Source: Lamellibrachia satsuma (taxonomy: Eukaryota; Annelida; Polychaeta; Sabellida; Siboglinidae). From it: a stretch of DNA of 64,000 nucleotides. Shown in pieces: positions 25,702-38,872 of this stretch. Both the position numbers and the translations under genes were made by a program. Where the stretch lies: the NCBI GenBank assembly GCA_033239005.1, contig BSQZ01000013.1, positions 11,506,782 through 11,570,781 on the forward strand. The letters are read 5' to 3'. Every line of letters begins with the position of its first letter. The first letter of the stretch is position 1. The notes beneath the pieces are model-generated. The model had not been told where the DNA came from. It did no database searches and worked only from the letters and a program-made list of their open reading frames with translations.

Positions 25702-27008
25702 TTCACTTTTTATCTTGATAGAACCAACTTTCAAAGCCATTCTGCATTTCTGTTAAAGGTAGTCTCGTTTTTATTGTAAAATAATATTACAAAGTATAAA
25801 CTATATTCTGTTCTAACTTCTTGTCTGTTGAAATGTGTTCTAATGAATCACAATTATTTAATATAATTGGACTGTTTTCAGTATTATGTTTTGTGGGAAC
25901 ATATCATGTTTACATTGCTTGCTGAACTGTAAGTTTGATATTCATAAACAGATAAATAAAAAAATTTGGTTCATTAAAACACATTTGGTAAGTCACGATG
26001 TTACAGTAGATATAGTTTGTGCTGTGTAGCATGATTTTACAATAAAATCCATCAAACATTGTTCCTTTAAAACTCAGTTCAAAACTTGGTTCTGTCAATA
26101 AACAGTCATGGGTAAATGCTACATTCAAATTCCAGTACAACTGGCTGTGAATATGTGATGACATGCTCAAATTTCATCGCTTACAACAATCCAATATATC
26201 TACAAAACTAAAAAATCAGGCATAATAAAAGAAGACAGAAAAAACACAAATTAGCCAACATTCACAGGTAAATAATTCACAGGTAAATAAAACATTCACA
26301 CTTTGCAACCATGCAATAAAACCTTGTTTGAATATACCTGTATAAAATATAATAATGTAAACTGGATGGTCTGCTGGAAATGAGGTAGTTCTATGAGATG
26401 GTTCCTTTGTATTGGAAGATCAGTATCAAATATTAAATACTGATCAGTGTCTACAGAAACGGCAGTTAACCATATAACATCATAAATATACACATTGAAT
26501 GATAAGTGTATCTTGTAAACAGCCAAACTTTGAGGAATCATTTATAACACCATAGTCAATACAGTATATGTATCACAGTGAAACAGTCGGATAAAACAGG
26601 TTGTTATTCCATGTTTTTCATTGTGCAGTGGTAAAGTGCTATAACTTTGCATATTTACTCTAGTGACCAAGCCAGTTTGAATTGGTCAGTCCTAACATGC
26701 ATCAAACAGTTGACCACCTAACTACACACACGTTTTTTTTTGGTTTTTGCAATTTTTTCAGTGCATTTGCTACATAGAAATAAGCCATTTCTTCATGATT
26801 TCTTCCAGCAGTTGCAACTAAGGTTCACAGCAAAGTTCATGGTACTGCCTATCCAATATCACTGTTTAGATAAAACATGACAATGTTTCTGTCCCAATTC
26901 AAAGCATGGTGCAAATTTCTACTAGATGTCACCTGATATTGAATCAGGCCATTTTCGTAAAATACTATTACAATTTTTATGCAGTGTTATTATATAACGA
27001 GTAATGCC
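25702..27008. other. Gap 3' of TBCEL
   Basis: AT-rich sequence directly downstream of the minus-strand TBCEL stop; it probably includes its 3' UTR. No other gene or element is recognised. Confidence 0.4.
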
Positions 27009-30000
27009 CTACTTCTTGCAAGAATCGCATGAAGGTTTCAGTTCTATGAATATCTCGATGCCATCCTTAATGCCATATGAGAAAATTTTCTTGGATGGCA
27101 GACGCATCTCTTCAGTACCAATCCAGGACTCTGGATCATTGAGGAACACCCGGAAGTTCTTGGCAGGATGGCCCACAAAGTCAACCAGCTCCTTCTTCAG
27201 CTCCTGTAGTGTCCAGCGAACATCGACATTCCTGAGAACACGTTTCTCCTCAAACCGCAGCAACACGTCGACAGACCACTGCGGGGACATGTCGACTTCT
27301 GCTAGAGGCGCTGGCGTACCATACACAGCAACCAGATCATCATACCTACAGCAGAATCACTACATTGTCAGTTCTACATAGAAAAAAATTTGATCTTTTG
27401 TGTACCTGGTTAACAAAAGTAATAAAACCTTTACTGTTTAGAAAGTTGAAGTACTTTGACCATTTCAACACAATTCCAAAGTGAGATTATGTCGAATGCA
27501 GGTATTCAAATACACTACTTTGATGTCACTGCATATTTTTGGGTAGACTTCATTTAGAGGGTGAAATACGCCATATGCATGCTTATGTTCATTTTCTAAT
27601 AATCCTACACATACCCAAAGGCACATATGACAATATTTCTGACACTATAGCTGACAAATTTGTTTGCCTTTTGGCATATTCCACTATTATCTTTGAATAT
27701 GTGATCTGTTGAGTTAGTCACAAATGCCATGGTATTTCCATAACTTTCTATAATTTGACAGAATCCAAAAAATCATAGTTGTATGTGAATTAAGGAGAGA
27801 CCTTTGTTATAAAAAATGCTTAAAACAATGTGGTCTAACATCACAAGAGATGAGGAAATTAAGAGGGGACTGAACAGAAGTTTTTACACAAGGTGCAAAT
27901 ATCTTGTATTCGGTTATAAGAGCATCTTACACAGACGTATAATCATTGTACTCTCGATAAGCCAATGGCGTCCTTGTCCACTTGCCATCTAGGGTTTTTG
28001 CTTCGGGTGGCATTTTTAGAACCTGGTTCTGTAACATATATACCATCCAGGTTCCATAACAGATGGAACCTGTATTGTATATGTTACAGAATGTGGGGAA
28101 GTCTTCTAAATGTGGCAGTATCATATACAAATCTAAAATGCCAGAACACATCGTGAAGACAGAAGAACCGTGGAAGAATTAAGAGAAGAAATTAGAATGA
28201 AAGACACCTGAGGACAAAGGTAGTGGGGAGGATGAAGGTAGTGGGGAGGATGGAGGTAGTGGGGAGGATGGAGGTAGTGGGGAGGATGGAGGTAGTGGGG
28301 AGGATGGAGGTAGTGGGGAGGATGGAGGTAGTGGGGAGGATGGAAGTAGTGGGGAGGACAAAGGTAGTGGGGAGGACGAAGGTAGTGGGGAGGACGAAGG
28401 TAGTGGGGAGGACGAAGGTAGTGGGGAGGACGAAGGTAGTGGGGAGGACGAAGGTAGTGGGGAGGATGAAGGTAGTGGGGAGGATGGAGGTAGTGGGGAG
28501 GATGGAGGTAGTGGGGAGGATGGAGGTAGTGGGGAGGACAAAGGTAGTGGGGAGGATGGAGGTAGTGGGGAGGATGGAGGTAGTGGGGAGGATGAAGGTA
28601 GTGGGGAGGATGGAGGTAGTGGGGAGGATGGAAGTAGTGGGGAGGACAAAGGTAGTGGGGAGGATGAAGGTAGTGGGGAAGACGAAGGTAGTGGGGAGGA
28701 TGAAGGTAGTGGGGAGGATGGAGGTAGTGGGGAGGATGGAAGTAGTGGGGAGGACAAAGGTAGTGGGGAGGATGAAGGTAGTGGGGAGGACGAAGGTAGT
28801 GGGGAGGATGAAGGTAGTGGGGAGGATGGAGGTAGTGGGGAGGATGAAGGTAGTGGGGAGGATGGAGGTAGTGGGGAGGATGAAGGTAGTGGGGAGGATG
28901 GGGGTAGTGGGGAGGATGGAGGTAGTGGGGAGCACTGTGATGGACACATACAGAGAATGAGTGAGGAGAGATTGACAAAGAGAGCATGGAAAACAGAAGA
29001 GGTTGGTAGAAGGAGAAGAGGAAGATCTGATAAGAGCGGAACAGTGCAGACGAGTGACAATCCATGAGAAGAGGTGACACCACATGATGACGAGTGACAA
29101 TCCATGAGATGTGACACCACATGATGACGAGTGACAATCCATGAGAAGATGTGACACCACACGATGACGAGTGACAATCCATGAGAAGATGTGACACCAC
29201 ACGATGACGTAATCTTTGCTTCACCAACAATATACATTACACATTTTGCCTGAGCCAGAAACAAAAAAGTTGTATATAGCACACCATTCCAGATTATGGG
29301 CCATAATACAATGGCCACTCATGGACCACCTTACTAATTGTGCTGATGTGTGTCAGCTGGTCTAGGTTAAGTGACATAATAATCAACATTTCATGTGTTT
29401 AGCAAGTTTCTTATACTATTTTTTCCTCACCAGAAGCTATTAATATGAAACTTGTGATAATGGTTTCCTTTCGTTTTTGGCACACTGAATGAATTTGGTT
29501 TATTTTCACGGTAATAATAATTTGACTCTGAAAGTTGCCAACATTCATATCCATCCAACACAGATAATCACAAATATGTCATTTACATACACCCCTCACC
29601 CAAGTTTCCACCATCCTTTGCAAACATTGACTGCTACAAAACATTTGACCAACATGTCATACGTTGACTGAAGCACCCATAAATACCCCGGGATATACAA
29701 ACAAAGGAAGGTTTCAGCTGGTCAATAAAAGATCAGTGATACAATGCAATTATGAATACATTTACAATCATCAGGGAGCACTGTGATGGACACATACAGA
29801 GAATGAGTGAGGAGAGATTGACAAAGAGAGCATGGAAAACAGAAGAGGTTGGTAGAAGGAGAAGAGGAAGACTGAAATTATGATGGAGGGACAGTGTTGA
29901 GAGAGATCCCAAAAGGGCAGAGGTGAACAGCTGAAAGTGGGCTAGATTGGCAGATTGCGAAAGATGGAGATGACCTATCAAGAGAGTGGAACAAGCTAAA

Positions 30001-33000
30001 CAAGGAACCCAGGGATATGAGAAAAAAACAGCCCACAATACCTAGTGGGTTTCTCGTCTTTGTTGACGTAGTGGCGTAGGAAGGCACGTTCTGCATCTTC
30101 ACGCTCAGAGGGCTTCACGTGGCTGCCGTTCAGCATTGTGATGTTTGGTAGGTAGCCAATAACAAGGTTTCTCCTCTCTGCTTCATCATAACCCTGCAGA
30201 CAACAAACATCACATGCATTACTGACAAAATCTTCACGAGATTATAAACATGAATTGCTTGACTGCACCAGATAAAATTATGGGTCACAGGACCTAGTGA
30301 AGTACGTTTGTCTCAAATACAACAAGTTGAGCCATATTTGTTTTAGTGCCGACTTACATAAAAGATAGTGAACATTACCATAAAAATGTTTTCCTCAATG
30401 CATCTAGTCGGAGATACAAATAATCTAGATGTTATGGTCCATTTTGGATACAAATGACAAGTTTTGTTTTCAGGAAACAACTTGTCCTCCATTTCAGGCA
30501 TAAACATTTTTATATTTCTTCTGGTTTATCTATGGCCATCACAAATACATTACTGTGTTCGCTGGAAATAAATTATTGATCGACTGACTAACTGAAGGAC
30601 TTATTGATTGACTGATTGATAGATTAATTGACCGTCTACATGTAGCCTTCATTATTAATATTGTACATTTTATGTAGAAAATATAACTGAATTAAATAAA
30701 AGTATTCCGTACAGCCTAACTGTGAAGTAACATAGACCTTATTACACAGGAAATGAGCAAGAAACCTCCAGCAGTGGAATCCCCTTCAATCGGATTGCAT
30801 GCAACTTCGGGAAGAGGCAAAATTTCTGAAGTTCCTTCCAACTTGCAACTGCCGTGCTACTAATGTTGATGGCTTCGAGATGGGGGAAATTTGCTGAAAC
30901 ATTTTCTTCACTGTTGACCAAGATCTCTCTGATGGGATTTTCAATCATACACAGTTGCTCAAGGTTGGGGAAATATCTCCCGAGTTTTTCGACGTCTTCC
31001 CAATCTGTCAGCCCATTAGTGTTGATGTGGAGAAGCCGTAGGGTGGGATAGGGTGTCTGGTCTGTCACGTTTATGTGCTTGAAGTCATTGATGCTGATGT
31101 GTAACTCTTCCAGGCTGAAGGGGAAAACAAACATTTATGCAAAACTTATTAATTTTTCTTAAAATATTCAATGTTTTCAGTATTCAATAATCATGGAAAC
31201 ATACCATTTTGTGGAGTATGGTGGTGGAACCTTTTCCTGCAAACAATTACTTTCAATTATACATAACAACACTGTGTGGGTGTTCACGTTTGAAAACTGA
31301 TCTCTTATAAGTTGTAACAATAGATGATGAAATATAACGTCAATGATAATAGTAGAAATCTGAATCCTTAAATTTGGCCCGCTGTTTGTTAAACCTTAGT
31401 GTTGTTATATATAACACTACATGGCAATACAACTCTTTCTTCACTCAGAGCTGGCATGCATGCATGCATACAATATATATTTAATACTTTAATTTCAAGC
31501 CAATTAGTCTATGATATATAATTACTTTTATAAATTGTATATACAGTGGAACCTCATTAATCCAGATGCCGATAATCTGGAAGCCTCACCATCTGGACAT
31601 AATTTCATACGAATGAGGTCTCCATGTGCCAATACTCACCGTTGTGTGCACGGTTCATCTATACAGAAAACTCATTGATCTGGACATAATTACCAGGGAA
31701 CGAGGTATCCGATTAAGGAGGTTCCACTGTATTTTATTTCTATTTTAACATGGAGTATTGAGCTTCTCAGAAACTGTCACATTAGTGATATGTTATTGCA
31801 AGTACTTGAAGGATTGCAGCTCACTTTGGAATTATGGTGAGAACTTGCTGGACATCCTCCCAAGACAGGTGGATGCAATTCAGCACCAGCTTGACCATGT
31901 TCTCATATCGTCTGTTGTCCAGTGACTGGTCAAGAGTGGTCAGTGGATTACGGCTGAGGTTAAGGAATGTAATGTCTGGGAACTGATCCAGGATCCTGAA
32001 AACCTGCAATAAACAAAGTTCCTAACCACTTACAACAAGCAATATTTGAATTCATGATTAACACCATTTTTATTTCTTTTGGAAGCATCATGGCCATGCT
32101 ATTATTACTGAGCGAAACTTAATTTTTATAATCGGTACAAGGAACCACTTCATTGTATTTTACCAGGTACAACATTGTTGTTTTGTCTATAGAGATAAGA
32201 TAACTGTGGCAATTTGGGAAAGAACAAAATTATCCAGATTTCGAACTGTAGCAAGAGGATTAAAACTCTGATCCACTATAAGTATCTTTCATATGCAGCA
32301 TTTATCTGACAATGTATGTATGTACACTATCAGATCACCTTGCATGTACACATGCACACTTGCATGCATGCACACACTGAAGCATGTGCCATGCACAGTC
32401 ACCATGTATTTACTCAAACTTATTGTCGCACCAAAAATGCAATTTGGTACTTGCAGACAACATACTCAAAATCAATTAAATACATTACACTAAAGTGCTC
32501 AGACATTACAAGAATGATTCTGAAAAACTCAACATTTTGATGGCAAGTGTGCACTTCCACAATACTGGACCACAGAATGAAGACGAGTGCACTCTACTTT
32601 TTGATGTACTCGTCTTCATTCTGTTGTCCAGTATCGTGGATGCGCACAAATGGAAAATTGCTATCAAGATACAAAGTTTTTCTGCGAGCACCTCACGCCA
32701 TTCTCTGAGCAAGTTTCCAGCGAGATCCAGTGCATGCACATCAGCCTGCAGTTGTGCTATTTCGCTGTCTTCACCTGCGTGCGAGATTTGACAGTTGTCG
32801 AGGGTCAGTTCCCGCGGCAGAATGAGATTCCCTGAATCTGAACACACAGCCACATTCTTACATTATTCAGCAAACTGCTTTGCTTATCTTCCTTCGGACT
32901 TATTTTGCAAAACTTTGAACCTAGTATCCTCTAAGACATGTTAGGTCGTTTATACATGTTTATTATTTTTGATCAGATCTGGTCAAAATTCGGTGAAAAA

Positions 33001-33907
33001 TTTCAAATGTGGTTTGGCTGTATATACTGTAACATAGGGTTATCCACCCTTTCGCACATTACCCAATCCAGTGATCAAAGTTAATTTTTTGATAAATTTA
33101 ACAAACGTATGCACTCTTTTATTGAACTGAAACTGAATATTACTTAATTTGTTCACAGATTGTGGAACATATAGGAACCTGTTTCGTGATGGGTTAAATC
33201 AGTTGAAAAAAGATTTTTTTTAATATGGAAACTTAAACGAAATGTACCAAGTAAAATTGTTATTAAATGATTCAACATGCATTGAACTAAAAAACATTCA
33301 GGTGAACTGCTAAATTGTCTGCAGGCAACCACATGCTGTACAATTTCAACTTTTCAAGGGTAGATTCTACAAAAGAAGTTGGTGTAGCTGGCACTCTATC
33401 TACACAAAAGACACCATATTTGACAAGTTTCCTGCATCTTTCAAGTATCCCAAGGCAGCTCACAACATTTTGTTCCTAAATCTTAAAACAACATTTAACC
33501 TGGGCACGCGTGCTTTCTCTGTAGCTGCACCGAAATTCCCCAAAACTCTCCACCACTTTAATATCATCTGACGTTATCACCAGTTTATGCAAAAAACTCA
33601 TATTTTTTCGAAAATGCATTTCCACTTTAGATCCTTAGTGATCCCTCACTCTGGTAATAATTCTGTGTACAACCGTTTTCATATCATACTTAATGATGCT
33701 GGTTTGTTGCACATTTGAGCTCGTGTTCCTGAGGATGTGGACTCCACAGAAGTTTGATTACTATTTTTATTACTTGCCAGTACGCCTCTTACCTGTCTTG
33801 CCCGGTGCACTTTTCGGCAGAAAGATTTCTATGTGAAGTGGTTCCTTGGATTCATACTTGTCTTGTATCGCCTCAAGAAGACTGCTACGTCTATGGCTTT
33901 CTGACAT
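27009..33907 (-). CDS. TBCEL: Tubulin-specific chaperone cofactor E-like protein
   Basis: Coding exons on the minus strand: 33907-33793, 32837-32692, 32003-31825, 31114-30766, 30193-30042 and 27345-27009, all GT-AG and in frame, for 425 aa (human about 424). The N-terminus (residues 1-38) has LLEAIQDKYES. Residues about 42-260 are leucine-rich repeats (RELTLDNCQISHAGEDSEI, ITFLNLSRNPL, LEELHISINDF, LRLLHINTNGL, FPNLEQLCMIENP, HLEAINISSTAVASW, LHAIRLKGIPLLE). Residues 264-313 form the cap after the repeats (YDEAERRNLVIGYLPNITML). Residues about 330-420 are the ubiquitin-like domain after PLAEVDMSPQW, with FSYGIKDGIEIFIE near the end. It lacks the CAP-Gly domain of TBCE, as expected. TBCEL destabilises tubulin in the cytoplasm. 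An acceptor just 5' of the ATG (CTGCAG, about 33914) implies a non-coding first exon upstream. Introns hold a pogo MITE, a long hairpin and an 18-bp minisatellite. Confidence 0.93.
27780..28020 (+). mobile_element. CR1/L2-like LINE fragment, copy C4
   Basis: A thumb remnant (AATGTGGTCTAACATCACAA) is followed after a deletion by the family 3' tail (CTCGATAAGCCAATGGCGTC, CCACTTGCCATCT). It lies in TBCEL intron 5, opposite the gene. Confidence 0.75.
28217..28930. repeat. 18-bp minisatellite, about 40 copies
   Basis: The unit AGTGGGGAGGATGGAGGT has variants GATGAAGGT, GACGAAGGT and GACAAAGGT. It is strongly purine-biased on the plus strand. With length divisible by 3 it leaves multiple long open frames on both strands (for example PPHYLH repeats), which are not genes. 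It lies in TBCEL intron 5. Confidence 0.95.
28930..30000 (+). mobile_element. LINE 3' end (A) split by duplicated segment B, copy 2
   Basis: A 95-bp LINE C-terminal piece (GHIQRMSEERLTKRAW..RRRRGR) occurs at about 28928-29025 and again at 29774-29871. Between them lies segment B (29020-29776), the near-identical copy of 24945-25701. The second A copy continues into more LINE-like tail (WRDSVERDPKRAE) to about 30000. All of it lies in TBCEL intron 5. Confidence 0.75.
31544..31729. mobile_element. pogo/Tigger-like MITE
   Basis: 186 bp bounded by inverted repeats CAGTGGAACCTCATTAATC and GATTAAGGAGGTTCCACTG, each flanked by TA (31542-31543 and 31730-31731), the Tc1/mariner-pogo target duplication. 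It has no coding capacity and lies in TBCEL intron 3. Confidence 0.85.
32549..32647. other. Long imperfect hairpin (pre-miRNA-like or foldback)
   Basis: Arms of 40 nt (32549-32588 and 32608-32647) pair with about four mismatches around a 19-nt loop. It lies in TBCEL intron 2, about 45 bp past the donor of exon 2. No flanking target duplication was seen. It could be a microRNA precursor or a tiny foldback element; the sequence alone does not decide. Confidence 0.7.
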
Positions 33908-33914
33908 GTTTGAA

Positions 33915-36570
33915 CTGCAGCAAATGACAATTAATCACAAGAAATATAACATTTCAGTTTGTGCATCCACATTTTCTTACTACTTTCAAAAGTTCAAAAC
34001 TGCACATCGCTCAAAGAAAGAAACACGTAATCATATCAAACTTAAGCTATATCAAACCACTGCAAGTGCCATATACCCATATATTTAAAAATAGTTTTAC
34101 CCCATAGGCACTAGTAGTTAGTCAGGAGTCCTTGAAATGTTGAAGATGAAACTTAAATCTATATTGCCCCTTTGAACATGATATGTTGTTCCCAACTTAC
34201 AATCATCAATCATATTCACTGTGTGTATGTACTATATTTGAAATTTAACTGACTTTGATAGTCCACATTTAATAAATTAACAAATAGCATATAATTAAAT
34301 CATATGGAACTCATTGTCAAGTTTATGTCAAAAACTAATACTTTCCAGTCTTCACTAACTCTAAACTTCAAAGGATCCACAATTTTCTTTGATTGTGTAT
34401 TCTTTATATATTCGTATTGCATCCACATGAACTGATGTGTTACACTTAAATCACACACACAACTTGTGATATAAAGGCAAAGCAGTGATGCTACATGTTG
34501 TATTTACTATTTAAAGTACACACAAATTGGACGAGGCTCTTCACATTACATATCATCAAGTACTTGTATTTACTGCTGGAATTACACTTGAATAGGATGA
34601 GGCTCTTCACATTACAGATCATCAAGTACTTGTATTTACTGCTGGAATTACACACAAAAGAGATGATCATCAAATTCATCAAGTACTTGTATTTATGACA
34701 GAAGTACACACGAATAGGACAAGGCTCTTCACATTACAGTTCATCAAGTACTTGTGCTTACTGCTAGAAGTACACATGAATGGCACCGGGCAGATGTTCA
34801 AGGCTCTTCACATTACAGGTGTCTGTTTGTTTGTGTCAGTTGTTGTCTTAGTGTGGTTCCTGCAGAAAAAAATACACATATATGCATAATTAATTTATTT
34901 ATTATTATTATTAAACACAAAAACAGTACCATAATCCAACAACATAACATATACCGATCTCACCAATTAAGGAATTAATAGCAAACATCTGTGCAGTGTT
35001 AATGAGTTATGTACTTTTTTCATGAAATCTAAACGTGATCACTGACTTTACTCTTTAGAGTTTAGTCTTGAACGTCCAACTAAAACTACCCAGTAGACAG
35101 CTACAGGTGGTTTTACGCTGCTTTGTCGGGTTTGTCTGGTAGAACAACGGAACTCAGTGGGGGCTAATGACAACGACCAAATGTTGTCATTGAATGGGGA
35201 GTCACAGCTCCTGAAATTAATGATGTGTGCACGCCAATGGCAATGCAATGACCAGTATTGGTAAGCACCACACAATTAAATAAATAGTCCCCGCCTTAAA
35301 TTCAAAACTTGAATGAGCTTTGATTTGCTGTATGCTTCGGGAGACAAAAATGCTGAGTATAAAGGAATACTGGATTTCCACTATAACTTGTTCCTACTGA
35401 GAAAATGACAGTCCCCCAGAATGAACAGCGACCATCCCCGAGCTGACTCAGCAGAAGTCTGTAAACGGTCTATGATTTCACTTGACTTGAAACGTCAACG
35501 CAGCAACGTTGTCACGCACTACCTAATTCAAAAGGCTGTATGACAGTAAAATACACAGTTAAGCATCCTATAAACAAGTGCGCTTTAAGCATTACACATC
35601 TGTAAATCTTTGTCTGGCGCTAAACGTGTGTAACGACGCACCTTAGTGTAAGGAACCCCGCCACCTTAAAACATTCCCCGCTTCGTTTCCATCTATGTTT
35701 ACATAGTGACGTCAAGCGGCACTGGCGTCCATGCCGACGTCACTTCCTGTGTCCACGTTGGAAAGTTTGTTGAATGTGTGGCCGTATGAATAGTTGCCAC
35801 ACCTGGGAGTATGACAGAATCTAATGTTCTTTTGTCTGGAAATATAGACATACAGGAGCCCCTTCAAGCGTCCAACAAGAGGTAGTGTTCGTCGGAAACG
35901 AGACTATAAGAATAAACTCTCTTTCAGACTCGGTCAGCTCAAGAGTCTGAACTGGTCTTGACTTCACTTCTGTCTTGTCAGTGTTAGTCATCGTCTAGAG
36001 TCGAGACTAGAGTAGACTAGGTGGAGTTTACGTTTACTTCCTGGAGAGAAAACGTTGAAGAGTTAGCTACTACCTGCCTGGTACATATAATGGCTAATGC
36101 AAGTTGCTAATAACAAAATTGCTAATGAAGTAGACGCAGGCCTAAATTCATGTTACGATTACGTAACGTTGTTATATAAACAAGCAGCTGTCATTCAGGA
36201 CCTGAGGCTGAGACGCAGTAGCAGTGCCAGCCCCAAGCCAAGGCAGGCCATGGCACTGCCACCGCACTGCCACTGGGCCAAGTGGTGGGCGGGGTGGCGG
36301 GTACCATTGAATTGGATCTTGTTTTTTTTCTCATTTATGAGTCATACGAAATTCGCCACTAACTTCTTATAGGCCGTTTCTAAAATAATTTTGCGAAACA
36401 TCAAACCTACTTACTTAGACCTAGTAGCCACTACGTCTACGACATGCATGCAATTTCGATTATGCAGTTTTCTTCTTGAAATAACTATGTCTATGAGTAT
36501 GAAGTTCACTTACTTGCAATGTTTCAACAACCTTCCTGATAAAAACAATTGAAGGTTGTTGAGACATCAA
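33915..36570. other. TBCEL upstream region; includes a tandem array of about 65 bp units
   Basis: Between about 34500 and 34820 a unit containing GGCTCTTCACATTACAGATC and TCAAGTACTTGTATTTACTG is repeated about five times with variation. The TBCEL non-coding first exon and promoter should lie to the right of 33914; the GC-richer stretch 35600-35800 is a candidate but I see no decisive signal. Nothing else is recognised. Confidence 0.5.
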
Positions 36571-36574
36571 AAAT

Positions 36575-38110
36575 ATATTTAACAAGGAAGTGGACAAGGA
36601 AGCCATTGGCTTATCTAGAGTCCAACAATATTCATCTACGTGTATCCCGCCCTCCTGAAATATGTGTCAACCTTGTTTTTAAACATATTCATGCTGCAGA
36701 CAATCTGCAGACAATCTGTTCCATTAATTTATTGTCCTCTGTGAGAACGAGTACTTCCTGATGTCCAATATACACTGATCCTTTACTAATTTTACCTCAT
36801 GTCCTCTAGTTCTATCTTTCTTGAGTGAGAAAAACGTATTTCTATCAATATTTTCATACCCATTCAGTTTCTTAAAAACTTCTATCTAATTTCCTCTTAA
36901 CCTCCTTGTCTCTAGAGTTGTTAAACCACATTCTTTCAGACGTTCTTCATAACTAAGGTCTCTCAGTTCTGGATTAATTTTAGTTGCTCTCCTCTGTATG
37001 TGTTCAAGCGTATCTATACCCTTCTTATGATATGGTCTCCATGCTTGTAAACAGTGTTCTAAATGAGGTCTAACTATTGCTTTATACAGAGGTATAATTA
37101 GCTTTTATCCCTGTAATGTTTCTCATAAACAACCCAAGAATTTGATTACACTTTGAAGCTGCAATACCACACTGTCTGAAACTTTCATATCAGCACTTAC
37201 TTTTATTCCTAAGTCCTTTTCTTTTACAGTAGTACCTAGAACAGTGTCTCCCAAATTATAGTTTATATCCAAGTTCACATGTCCTGTATGTAGGCAATTA
37301 CATTTCCCAAAATTGAATAACATCTGCCATTTTTCAGACCATTTAACTAATTTGTCTAGATCATTTTGTAAATGTTGTTTATCACCATCAGTGTTAACCT
37401 TTCTAAACACTTTTGTGTCACCTGCAAATTTCAGTACGTTGCTTGTTATATAGTCATCCAAGTCATTGATATATATTAAGAATAATAAAGGTCCTAATGC
37501 TGATCCTTGTGGTACCACACTCAAAACTGATTTCCAGTTTGAAACCTCTCCATCTACTACAACACACTATTTTCTGTCAGTCAGCACCTTTTCTATATAG
37601 TCAATTATGCCATCCCCGATATCATGGGCTTTTAATTTAAGTAGTAATCTTTGATGTGGTACTTTGTCAAAAACTTTCTAAAAATCTAAATAGATAATAT
37701 CTACTGATCCCTCGTCTATCCACTTAGTGATTTCTTCCAAAAAACGACATATTTGTTAAGCGTGACCTTGCTTTTAGGAATCCATGTTGAGATGAATTTA
37801 ATAATTTATGCCTAACAAGGAAGTCCACCATATGGTCTTTAATTAACCTGTCTAATAATTAACAAATCGTTGACATTAAACTTACTGGTCTGTAATTCTC
37901 TTACTTATTTCTCGAACCCTTTTTAAACAATGGTATGATGTTTGTTTCTTTCCATTCAAAAGGAACCACTCCCTCTTTTAATGACAAGATGAACACTCTT
38001 GCAAATGGTATATACTAATTTGTTCTACTGTTTCCATTAGTAGTTTTGGAGGAATTCCATCCACTCCAGGTGATTTATTTTCCTTCATTGCCTTTATTTT
38101 CTTAGCCACC
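36575..38110 (-). mobile_element. CR1/L2-like LINE, copy C5
   Basis: It is colinear with C1: tail from about 36580 (GTGGACAAGGAAGCCATTGG), thumb, an RT core open from 37524 to 37123 (SALGPLLFLIYINDL), and upstream fingers to about 38100. Motif C reads FAGDTKVF instead of FADD, so it is catalytically dead. Many frameshifts. Confidence 0.82.
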
Positions 38111-38317
38111 AAGTAAATTAACATTAGAGTTGTGTTAATTCCCAGCTTGATTCATATATGTTCACTGACACACTAGCTCATTTGTACACATTTATTTGGT
38201 TTGTGAAACCTTCGGACAAACAATTAAATAATTTTTTGACCGGATCTGTTAAAAATTTCTGCCAAAAAGTGCTATGGCCCTATATACATACTATGACATG
38301 GCTATTCACAATTTGTA

Positions 38318-38872
38318 TAACTGCTAGCAGCATGAACATGTTTAAAAACAAGGTTGACACCAGGGCCTCACTTTTGAGGAGAGCGATCGCTCTCGCTCCC
38401 TATCGCTCGCGCAAATCAATAATTTAGGGAGCTATTTATCGCTCGCATCAATTGCTAAATTTGCTTGCTGCCTGCAAGTGTTCATCTTGACAAGGAGTTT
38501 CTTGAGTATTAGATTCACTAGGAAAGTCTACCCTCTTTATAATGCAGTGATCGGACTCCAATATTCGGAGTTCACATATCATCCGTCACCGGGGATGGCG
38601 ATCACAGCCTACTGCACCAAGGTTGCAAGAATGCCATCGAAGCCACAATGTGCTGGCCGCACGGTTTATAAAGACGTTATCAAATGAGTGGACTAGCGTC
38701 GATGTGTATTATGTTTAAATGTCACATACTGAGATATGTGTCAATGACAGGTTACACACAGAAGAACAATGTTAGACTCTCAATAAGCCAATGCATGGCT
38801 TCCTTGTCCACTTGCCATCTGGGCGTTTGCGTTGGATGGCAATGTTGTTAAATCTGATTAAAGTTACCCAAT
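38318..38872 (+). mobile_element. CR1/L2-like LINE 3' fragment split by about 360 bp
   Basis: The piece TGAACATGTTTAAAAACAAG to GTTGACAC (38331-38358) and the family 3' tail (38735-38872, with CTCAATAAGCCAATG and CCACTTGCCATCTGG) flank a non-CR1 stretch. That stretch begins CAGGGCCTCACTTTTGAGGA, a hAT-like terminus, then CGATCGCTCTCGCTC repeats. Its right end is not clear. Confidence 0.6.

Noticed and set aside
28133..29318. Frames of 336-379 aa with PPHYLH, LPTTS or SSPLPP repeats
   Set aside because: All come from an 18-bp array in a TBCEL intron, open in several frames on both strands.
38478..38687. 69-aa plus-strand frame between two CR1 pieces
   Set aside because: No recognised family and it lies in what looks like an inserted repeat; not enough to call a gene.
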